Origin: Parvularia atlantis
Lineage: Eukaryota > Opisthokonta > Rotosphaerida
Assembly: GCA_943704415.1 (NCBI GenBank)
Contig: CALSCO010001160.1
Coordinates: forward strand, 1 to 13,306
DNA length: 13,306 nt
Reading direction: 5' to 3'
The notes below the pieces were generated by a model that ran no database searches, was not told the DNA's origin, and saw only the letters and a program-made list of their open reading frames with translations. A program made the position numbers and the translations under genes. Position 1 is the stretch's first letter. The number at the start of each line of letters is the position of its first letter. Below, one piece after another: positions 7,055 to 13,306 of this stretch.

Positions 7055-8658
7055 ATGGCGTTGCAGCGGCGGCCGCCTCTGGCCACGCTGCTGCTCTCGC
7101 TGACCTCGCACGCGATGTTTGGCGCGTACCCGGTCTTTGCGCGGGTGCTGCTCATCCCGCCGGTGTCGTTTGTGCGTCGCGGCCGCTGCCGATGCGCCGT
7201 GCACACGGGCTGACCGCGACGCCGATGCGCAGGAGCCGCTCGATCTGTTGTGGCTCGGCGCCGGCTTCGGGACGGTGCTGGTCCTGCCGCCGACGTTGTG
7301 CTACGTCGGGTGGCGCTGGCTGCTGAACCGATCGCTGCTGATGTTCATGGTCGTGTCGGTGCGCGCTGCCGCCGTCGCCGCTGCCGCATCGCAGTCGTTC
7401 ACCCGCGTGCGCGCGCGCCCGATCAGGCCAGCCGGTCGATCACGAACGTGTACGCGGCCAAGTGGACGCTGGCCGTGTACGTGCAGCTGCTCACGCTCAC
7501 GACGCCGTTCATCGTCGCGCTGCTGCAGCTGCTTCTGCTGCGCGTGCGTGGCGCGGCGCTCGTGCTGGTTCGCGATGCTCACGGCGCGCCGCAGGAGTCG
7601 ATCCCGCCGCGCTTCTTCACGTCGGTGGTGCTGGCGTGCATCGGCAGTGTGCTCATCCTCAGCAACAACCTCGCCGCACTCGACTTTTCGCAGCTTGTCG
7701 AAGGTGCGGCCCGGCCGTGTGTGTTTGCGCGCACCAAGCAGCGACGCGCCAGGCACGAACCCGATTGGCATCGCTATGGGCCTCGCGAGCGCCGTGCTGC
7801 TCGCGCTGTACATGCTGCTCATGCGCGTCGCGTCCAAGGACCAGCAGCACCCGATGGCGGCGCTGGCCTCGCAGGTGCGCATGCTTGTTTGCGGCCGCGA
7901 GACGCTCACGCGCTGCAGATGATCGCGATGTCGGTCGTGCCGTTCCTGTGCTCGCTCGCGGTGGACCCGCCCATGACGAGCAGCGAGCGCTGGCGCCCGG
8001 TGGTGGAGATGACCTTGTCGCACTGGTTCATCTTCTGGGCCGTCGTCGTCCTCGTGTACATCGTGGGCAACGTGCGGCGCCGCTCGCGCGGCTGTGTGCG
8101 CGCGGCTGTGTGCGCGCGGCTGATCGCCGGCGACGGCAGGCGATCAACTACCAGGTGATTACAGTCGGCGGCGCGGCGTACAACGCGTCGTTCATGGGCT
8201 TCCGCCTCGTCGTGACGGTCGTGCTTGCGTGGTGCGCTCGCGTGTCATGCTGAGCTGGTCGGCGCTGATGGCGCCGAGCTGACCAACAAAGGTACGCGCT
8301 GAATGAGCCGCTGACGAGCGTCTGGCAGGGCGTGGGCGTGGTCATCGTCATCGCGAGCGTGACGTACTTTGCGCGTGCGTTTGACCACAGCATGTGCGCG
8401 AATGCCCACTGCGCGCGATGCGCAGTCGGGAAACGGACGCTGGTGCCTGCGCCGTCGTCGACCGAGGTGCAGGGGCCCGATGGTGTGCCGTCGAGCACGT
8501 CGATGCTGCTGCTGCCGAACCTGCCCGAGGCGCACGAGCTGGCCGAGCTGGCCGACCCGGACGAGCTCAAGCCGCCCGCACGCGCCGCCGACACCCACGT
8601 CGACGTCGACAACGAGCTCGACGAGCCCGAGAGCGACACAGTGCCGCTGCGTGGCTAG
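7055..8658 (+). CDS. DMT-superfamily (EamA-like) membrane transporter (8 exons)
   Basis: Exons: 7055-7171, 7233-7358, 7427-7543, 7595-7703, 7753-7874, 7919-8071, 8140-8231, 8292-8658; 400 residues. Seen: about ten hydrophobic segments arranged as two similar halves. Examples are TLLLSLTSHAMFGAYPVFAR, SITNVYAAKWTLAVYVQLLT, IVALLQLLLL, GIAMGLASAVLLALYMLLMR (typical opening of the second EamA half) and NEPLTSVWQGVGVVIVIASV (typical last helix). The C-terminal tail of about 100 residues is hydrophilic, begins with a small cysteine cluster (CANAHCARC) and ends strongly acidic, so it is probably cytosolic. DMT proteins move metabolites, nucleotide sugars or drugs; I cannot tell the substrate. Intron 5 (7875-7918, 44 bases) is the shortest firmly placed intron here. 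The last intron ends in AAG. The gene converges on the BAR gene. Confidence 0.88.
8085..8122 (+). repeat. 14-base tandem repeat in an intron
   Basis: About 2.7 copies of CGCGCGGCTGTGTG lie in tandem in intron 6 of the transporter gene (8072-8139). The third, partial copy runs into the CTGAT branch-like site. Confidence 0.8.
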
Positions 8659-8811
8659 CCCGCATACCAAGCCGGCGGCCGCTGACCGTGCCCCATGCAT
8701 CCACTACGCACTTGTAAACGCATCAAGAGAGACGACAGAACGAGTAAACGGGGGTCGAGTGGGGGAGCCAGCCTCCACTTTTGTCGCAAAAGCGGAAGGG
8801 AGCGGCCCCGT
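8659..8811. other. 153-base convergent intergenic region
   Basis: The region between the stops of the transporter and BAR genes must hold both 3' ends. It is richer in A than its surroundings (about 8708-8750) and contains most of the inverted-repeat element at 8743-8816. No open reading frame of note. Confidence 0.6.
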
Positions 8812-8816
8812 TTACT
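8743..8816 (+). repeat. Structured inverted-repeat element with internal hairpins
   Basis: Perfect 11-base arms AGTAAACGGGG (8743-8753) and CCCCGTTTACT (8806-8816) enclose 52 bases. Inside, 8758-8765 can pair with 8772-8779 (eight pairs, one G-U, six-base loop), and CTTTTG (8778-8783) can pair with CAAAAG (8787-8792) around TCG, sharing two bases with the first hairpin. The plus-strand transcript would resemble a three-way junction at the 3' end of the transporter mRNA. The right arm covers the stop codon of the opposing BAR gene. Function is unknown; mRNA 3' end formation or stability is a guess. Confidence 0.6.
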
Positions 8817-9931
8817 TGAGCGCCGATGTGCGCACGATCGAGAGGTCGCGCATCTGCGTGACGACCTCCTGAAGCTTGCGCTCGGCGTCCTGCATCTGCT
8901 CGAGCACGCGTTCAGCAAACACCAACACGCCGGCGCCCACGCACCGTGCCCTGCTCCTCGCTAAAGTACGTCTGCAGCGGCTGGATCTGCGTCAGGCACT
9001 CGTTGTAGAACTTGTACTGGCTTTTGACGAGCGCCTCAAAGACCGGGTCAAAGTACGGGATGCGCAGGTCGATCAGGCGCGGGATATCGTTCTGCGCTTC
9101 GCCATTAGCGTGCGCGCGCGCGGTCCGCCTGCGCCCGGCGCGTGCCTTGAGCTGGTTGTTGAGCGTCTCAAAGTTGATCTTGGCCTCGGCCAGCTTCTGC
9201 TCCTCCAGCGGGAGCTTGGTCGGGTCGTTGGCTGGCCGCTCGACGAGCTTGCGGACCTTGGTGCGCTGCGAGTCGTAGTCGAGCGCCTTGTTGTTGCGCT
9301 TCTTCGTGGCCTCGTTAAAGTCGGGGAAGAGCTGCACCGTGGGCGTCAGGGAAATCGTCCCGCAAGGCGCGGCCCGCACCGTGATGAAGCGCTGCATTGG
9401 CTCAAGCACCGTGGTGCGGAACGTGTTGTCGAGCTCGACGCGGACGGTCGTGTCGACGAGGTCGGCGGCGTCCTGCGCGCGCCGCGTGCCGCAGCGTGAG
9501 CCGATGCGCGCGCCATCGCGACAGGCGCCGACCTTGTACTTGAGCCCGCACAGGCCCAGCACGGCCGTCTCGTCGTAGAACGCGTTGATGCTGTTGGCGA
9601 TGCGCTGCTGCGTGAGCGTCATCGAGCGCACCGCGTCGAGATACGACTTGGTCTCCTGTGGACGCGCGGGCGCCACACGTGCGCGTTGGCGCCATCGCCC
9701 CGCGCTCGCGGCGCCACCACGCGCCTTGTACAGCGCCTCGACCTTGCTCGAGAAGCTCATCAGCCGCCGCGCCTCCTCCTCGTACTCGCGGTCGACCGTC
9801 TTGTCGACCGTGCCGAGCTTCTGCCCGAGCTGCGCGCCGAGCCGCGTCATATTTTTCGCCGGTCTCGCCGCCACACCACGGCGCCGCACCGCCACGCTCG
9901 TGCGCACGATCGACTTGGTGATGCCGTTCAT
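8812..9931 (-). CDS. BAR-domain protein of the Rvs161/Hob3 type (7 exons)
   Basis: Exons in coding order: 9931-9890, 9829-9725, 9655-9533, 9472-9380, 9331-9146, 9091-8945, 8895-8812; 259 residues, against roughly 264 for fission yeast Hob3. Seen: TVDKTVDREYEEEARRL, SYLDAVRSMTLTQQRIA, TTVLEPMQRFI, KKRNNKALDYDSQRTKVRKL, NDPTKLPLEEQ, ETLNNQLKNDIPRL and YFDPVFEALVKSQYKFY. These match the Hob3/Rvs161 helices in order and lack the SH3 tail of Rvs167. Such proteins dimerise into curved modules that bind and tubulate membrane at endocytic sites and link it to actin. Introns 2 and 5 have GC donors (AAG|GCGCGT and AAG|GCACGC). Introns 1 and 5 are multiples of three without stops, so retention would go unnoticed by frame; family alignment says they are removed. 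Confidence 0.93.
9092..9145 (-). other. GC-AG intron 5 of the BAR gene
   Basis: The donor is AAG|GCACGC, the acceptor GCGCAG and the branch site GCTAATG. There is no GT at the donor side. The 54 bases are stop-free and in frame, but removal restores NNQLKNDIPRL, which the Rvs161/Hob3 family requires. Confidence 0.72.
9656..9724 (-). other. GC-AG intron 2 of the BAR gene
   Basis: The donor AAG|GCGCGT is identical to both Rab7 GC donors; the acceptor is CCACAG. It joins EALYK to ETKSYLDA. The GT four bases downstream would shift the frame. Confidence 0.85.
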
Positions 9932-10096
9932 GCCTCGCCGCCTCGTGTGCCTGCGCGTGCGCGCCGCCGTGCGTGCGTGAGCCACAGCCGCCGCCGCCGA
10001 CAACGAGAAGCGGCGAAGCAGCCCCACGCCCACGTCTCCCGCCTTGCTGCGATGCGCTACGCACAAACAACCATTCAACGCACAACGACGGCGCGT
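9932..10096. promoter_or_regulatory. Divergent promoter between BAR gene and UPF0489 gene
   Basis: These 165 bases separate two outward-facing starts. The last 35 or so bases before the UPF0489 start are rich in CAA and ACA, unlike the GC-rich surroundings, and look like a fungal 5' leader. No TATA box or clear palindrome is seen. Confidence 0.5.
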
Positions 10097-11233
10097 ATGA
10101 AGGGCGGGACCCGCATCGTGACAGTCGTCGCGGACGACCACCACGAGGTCGTGCCGCACGTCCTCGCGGCGCCCGGCGGCGCGCGCGCCCTGCTGCACCT
10201 CGACGCCCACGCGGATCTGCTGCTGCCGCGGGCGCTGGATGCGCGCTGGCCGCGCACGGAGGACGCGCAGCCCGTTGAGCACGTCGGCATCGGCGACTGG
10301 ATCCTCCCGCTCGCGTGGGCTGGGCGCGTGCGCCGCGTCGTCTGGGTGCAGCCGCCGTGGGCCGCCGGCAGCGAGATCGCGCCCGGGCGGCACCTCGTCA
10401 CCGTCGGGCGGCACAAGGCGAGCGGCGGCGTCCTGCGCGTTTCGTCGAGCCCGCCGCTGCCGCTGTTCCTCGACGACCGCCTGCACGTGCCGCGCGAGCA
10501 GCTGGACGGCGACGTGCGTGAGGTCGAGCTGGTCGTGGTCGCGCTGGACACGGCTGACGTCGCCAGCACCATCGACGTCGTGTGCGCCGCGTGCGGCGCG
10601 GACGACGAGCTGCTTCTCGATGTCGACCTCGACTTCTTCGCGACCTTCAACCCGTTCCGCGTGCAGGTCGAGGACGCGTACGGCACTGTGGCGTGGGACG
10701 CAATGCGGGCGGCGTACGGCGTGCGCTACGCCGCACTGACGAGCAACCCGCCCGACGTCGCGCGCCACGCCCTGCTCAACGCCGCGCTGCGATCGGCTGC
10801 GGACGTGCTCGTTGCTGAGCCGGACGACCCCGGCGCCGCGGCGCGGCTATTGCGCCCGCTGCTGGGGCCAGCGCACGTCGACGCCTACGTGGCCGAGCTC
10901 GCGTGCGTGGCACGTCGGGCGCGCGAGATGGCGCAGCGCGGCGAGTGCGACGACGGCTTCTGGGACGGCGAGTGGCTCGACACGTGCGGGTGCATGTTTG
11001 CGTTGCCGCACCACGAGAGCACGCCGGACGAGGTCGTGCTGCTCATGCGCTTCGTCGAGGCGTTGCTGCCGCGCCTGCCGCGCGCCCCGGAGATGGTCAC
11101 GATCGCCCGCTCGACCAGCGACAACTACACGCCCGCGGCGCTCGTGGACGGTCTGCAGGCCGAGCTGCTGCGCGTGCTCGAGCGTGCTGGGCTGCAGCCG
11201 GACGTGCGCGCGTGTGTCAGGTCATCGCAGTAA
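10097..11233 (+). CDS. UPF0489 (C5orf22-like) family protein, single exon
   Basis: 378 residues without introns, the only such gene here. Seen: VVADDHHEVVPHV (about 10-22), LLHLDAHADLLLP (32-44), GDWILPLAWAGRV and VWVQPPWA in the middle, LLLDVDLDFFATFNPF (173-188), a CGCMFALPHH block and TIARSTSDNYTP near the end. These are the diagnostic blocks of UPF0489, whose best-known member is human C5orf22; the biochemical role is not known to me. DAHAD and DVDLD resemble the metal-binding blocks of arginase-fold enzymes. The start at 10097 is chosen because a CAA-rich, leader-like sequence precedes it. An in-frame ATG at 10052 would add 15 residues. Confidence 0.9.
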   Translation: MKGGTRIVTVVADDHHEVVPHVLAAPGGARALLHLDAHADLLLPRALDARWPRTEDAQPVEHVGIGDWILPLAWAGRVRRVVWVQPPWAAGSEIAPGRHLVTVGRHKASGGVLRVSSSPPLPLFLDDRLHVPREQLDGDVREVELVVVALDTADVASTIDVVCAACGADDELLLDVDLDFFATFNPFRVQVEDAYGTVAWDAMRAAYGVRYAALTSNPPDVARHALLNAALRSAADVLVAEPDDPGAAARLLRPLLGPAHVDAYVAELACVARRAREMAQRGECDDGFWDGEWLDTCGCMFALPHHESTPDEVVLLMRFVEALLPRLPRAPEMVTIARSTSDNYTPAALVDGLQAELLRVLERAGLQPDVRACVRSSQ

Positions 11234-11444
11234 ACCTGTGCAAGACAAAGTACACCGCGCGGCAGGAGGCGCGCGCGGAAAGAGGAGCGACAGCGACACG
11301 CGCGAGAGAGACCGGAGACAGCAGTCACGAACGGAACATGTGGCGTACGGCGAGGAGAGAGAGAGAGAGAGAGATGCAAGCGAGCGGAACGAGCTTGAGA
11401 ACGATTTGGCGGTTGTGGGGTCTCCTGGCGTGCCGTGCGTGCCC
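11234..11444. other. 211-base convergent intergenic region
   Basis: It lies between the stops of the UPF0489 gene and the zinc-ribbon gene. It contains an A-rich and GA-rich stretch (about 11270-11400) including a dinucleotide repeat. No gene seen. Confidence 0.6.
11355..11374 (+). repeat. (GA)10 microsatellite
   Basis: Ten perfect GA units lie in the convergent intergenic region. Simple repeats of this kind are length-variable between strains. Confidence 0.9.
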
Positions 11445-12827
11445 TCATGCTGACTTTGCTGCCGCATCACCGGCTGGCTCCGGCGGCGTGCTGGTGCCCG
11501 CGCCGTTGGCCTGGGGCCTGATGGTGGCGATGGTGTGGTTCGTGATCGTGGCTGCAAGCGCGTGTGAGCCTCCCATTGCAGCCGCAGCCGCAGCCGCGCA
11601 CCCTGGTCAAGCGCCAGCTTCTCAAAGCCAGCCGTGAGCGGCGCGGTGATGACGATGGGCGAGGCCATGCCACCGCCGGGCTGTTGTGCGCACTGCGTCT
11701 CAGTTGACCAAGCGAGCTCGTGGCGCACGCACCAATTGCAGCTGGCTTTGCTGCTGCTGCTGCCGGCGCACCCGGCGGCAGTTGCGGCACCGCACGGGCT
11801 CTTGGAACCCGCGCTCGGTGAAAAACTCCTTCTCGCCCGCGGTGAAGCTGATGCGCGCGCGGTCAGCCAGACGGCGCTACAGCCGGACGGGCGACGACGC
11901 ACATAAAGTGCTGGTTGCACGTCTTGCACGGGCCAACGAGCGTGTCGCCGTCCTCGAGCTGCGGCGGGGCGAGACGGGCGGCGGCCCTGGTAGCGCATTC
12001 GATCGATCAGCGTTCGTCCCGCGAGCGACGTCGCAAGACAACGCACCGCGCCTGGTTGGCCGTCGTGCGGCACGACCTGCAGCGCATGGGCACGCGGTAG
12101 CCGCGCTGCATGAAGAACAGCTGCTCGGACGCGCTGAATAGGAACTTGACCGCGCAGTCTTGGCACGTCAGTTCGACGTCCTCCTCGCCGTTGATGCCTT
12201 GCGCCGCGTACGCGCGCACGATCAGCCGCGGTTCGCAAGCGCGAGTGCGTGCACACACACCGTCGGCGAGCGAGATCAAAGGCATGAACCCGTACGACTC
12301 GGGCGTGACGTTGGGCATGGCCCCGGCGGGCGGATACATGCCGTAGACGAGCCCGTCCGGCATCGTCATCCCGCGCCTGCGCCGCGCGCGTGAGCCTCCC
12401 GCACGTAAGGCACGCGCGTACGCACGGCGGCGCGGCGTAGTAGGGCATCTCGAGGGCGTAGCGCGCGGGCATGGCCATGCTGCGCCGATATCGCCGCGAT
12501 CGATCGTTGACACGGGGCTGTCAGCTGCCCGCGAGCAAGCGCCTGGCGCCACACGCACGTGTAGTACGGCACGACGGCCGGCGCTGCCGTTGCCGTGGAC
12601 GGCGCTGCCGTTGCCGTGGACGGCGCAGCAGGTGCAGCAGCCCCGACGATGGCCGGGAGCACCTCGCTGCTGTGCGGCTTGGCGGAGGATGTCGCGGCGG
12701 CGGGCGCGACGGCGACGGGCAATGCGACGACGGCGGGCGCCAGGGCGGCGGCGGCGGCGAGCGGCAGCGGCGGCTGCGCGGGCGGCGACGGGTGCGCGAA
12801 GGCGTACGGCACGGGGCCACTGAGCAT
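11445..12827 (-). CDS. Protein with two tandem zf-trcl zinc ribbons (8 exons)
   Basis: Exons in coding order: 12827-12559, 12479-12426, 12376-12261, 12197-12047, 11986-11903, 11847-11772, 11692-11602, 11551-11445; 315 residues. Seen: an Ala/Pro-rich N-terminus (about 1-85); a Tyr/Met/Pro-rich part (ALEMPYYAAP, LVYGMYPPAGAMP); ribbon 1 (Cys158, 161, 186, 189) with SASEQLFFMQRGY; ribbon 2 (Cys217, 220, 245, 248) with FTAGEKEFFTERGF; and a Thr/Ala/Pro-rich tail. Both ribbons are CX2C-X24-CX2C and match the 'probable zinc-binding domain' zf-trcl. Role unknown; nucleic-acid binding is a guess. Uncertain points: the intron after ribbon 2 may start at 11771 or at 11732 (the latter adds 13 residues with a Gln run), its acceptor may be 11681, and an upstream intron-like stretch (about 12850-12902) could mean an extra 5' exon. 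Confidence 0.8.
12580..12621 (-). repeat. Two perfect 21-base tandem copies inside a coding exon
   Basis: Positions 12580-12600 and 12601-12621 are identical. They lie in exon 1 of the zinc-ribbon gene and encode two copies of STATAAP in its disordered N-terminus, so a copy-number change would keep the frame. Confidence 0.85.
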
Positions 12828-13306
12828 GCGCGGCGGGGGTTGCTTCTCCTGTGCGTCAAAGACGTGCGTGAAGCGGGATCCCTCGCCGTGGTGCTCACGC
12901 ACCGACGAGCGCGCGTGCGCCACTTTGCGGGGGGCGGGGCGCGGCGCGGGATGGGGGCGTCAAGGGCGTGTGCAGCACACTGCAGGAGGGGCGCCCGTCA
13001 GCGAGCCGTCAGCAATGATCCGCCCCGCGCGGCATCAACAGCGGCATCAGCCCCGTCGCGCGCCGGCATCACCCGCCATCACGCCCCCCCCGGCGCGCCG
13101 CCCCCGCGCGCCGCTTCGACAACGCGGCAGCCGCGAACAGGGATCCTCGACGGCCCTCCGCGTCGGGTCGCCCGAAGTGGCAACGAAGCGCGCGGTGACA
13201 CGCGGCGGGCCCCCCCGCGCACTGCGACCGTCCCGCCCCGCGACCGTCCGCCCCGCGCCGCCTCCCTCGCAGCATCTCGCAGCACGACGGCAGCAGCGCG
13301 ATCCCC
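12828..13306. other. 479 bases without a supported gene
   Basis: This is the upstream flank of the zinc-ribbon gene. Nearest the gene there is an intron-like stretch (minus strand, donor GTGCGT, TTTGAC branch, CACAG acceptor, about 12850-12902) that may belong to its 5' leader. Beyond about 12925 the sequence is extremely C- and G-rich with runs such as C8 near 13083. The open frames there are low-complexity Arg/Gly/Ala strings that I do not regard as genes. Confidence 0.5.

Noticed and set aside
7036-7066. A 31-base GTACAC...TTGCAG intron that would join the ATG at 7018 in frame to the transporter
   Set aside because: It is in phase, but it is far shorter than any other intron here and its donor is atypical.
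9686-10096. Upstream extension of the UPF0489 frame by more than 130 codons
   Set aside because: The extension runs antisense through BAR exons and has no family similarity. The UPF0489 match begins right after the ATG at 10097.
12047-12054. A possible sixth GC donor (CAG|GCGCGG) in the zinc-ribbon gene
   Set aside because: The GT five bases further (GTGCGT at 12046) gives the phase that leads to the second ribbon cysteines, while the GC donor does not.
13069-13285. Two 68-codon minus-strand frames near the right end
   Set aside because: They are low-complexity Arg/Gly/Ala strings in overlapping frames with no motif, splice-site support or family resemblance.
1-13306. Insertion sequence, CRISPR array, tRNA/rRNA, phage or plasmid origin
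   Set aside because: None is seen: no long terminal or direct repeats, no spaced repeat array, no tRNA cloverleaf. The genes are ordinary eukaryotic intron-bearing genes.

Overview
This window comes from a compact, very GC-rich eukaryotic nuclear genome. Ten protein-coding genes lie almost end to end. Nine of them are broken by short spliceosomal introns of 44 to 80 bases, and I place 47 introns in total. Most donors read GTGCG (32 of 47), most acceptors read CAG (42 of 47), and a CTGAC-, CTCAC- or CTAAT-like branch site usually sits 6 to 20 bases before the acceptor. This architecture and the gene content (Ypt7, AP-3 sigma, ATG10, an Rvs161/Hob3-type BAR protein) fit a fungus, most likely a GC-rich basidiomycete yeast. 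A Malassezia-like ustilaginomycete is my best guess, but that is inference from style, not a database match.

Layout from left to right. On the minus strand, a Rab7/Ypt7 GTPase (42-961) lies directly downstream of an MDR-type quinone oxidoreductase (1006-2450). A 160-base divergent promoter separates these from the plus-strand AP-3 sigma subunit (2611-3394) and a histidine phosphatase (3459-4390). The phosphatase converges, with a 55-base gap, on a minus-strand M20 metallopeptidase with a signal peptide or anchor (4446-5938). Behind that lies the minus-strand autophagy E2-like enzyme ATG10 (6105-6850). A 204-base divergent region leads to a plus-strand ten-TM-type DMT/EamA transporter (7055-8658). 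This converges on a minus-strand BAR-domain gene (8812-9931), with a structured inverted repeat between them. Another divergent promoter leads to an intronless UPF0489 gene (10097-11233), which converges on a minus-strand gene for a protein with two tandem zf-trcl zinc ribbons (11445-12827). The last 480 bases hold no gene I can support.

Functionally, four of the ten genes (Ypt7, AP-3 sigma, ATG10, BAR protein) act in vacuolar transport, autophagy or endocytosis. Such proximity is not usually meaningful in fungi, but it is striking here. There is no sign of a mobile element, CRISPR array, tRNA or rRNA.

The observations most worth following are: five GC-AG introns among 47, three sharing the donor AAG|GCGCGT; a perfect PCNA-interacting (PIP-box) motif at the extreme C-terminus of the histidine phosphatase; and an inverted-repeat element with internal hairpins that covers the stop codon of the BAR gene. 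All exon boundaries were read by eye from reading-frame continuity and family similarity and have no transcript support.
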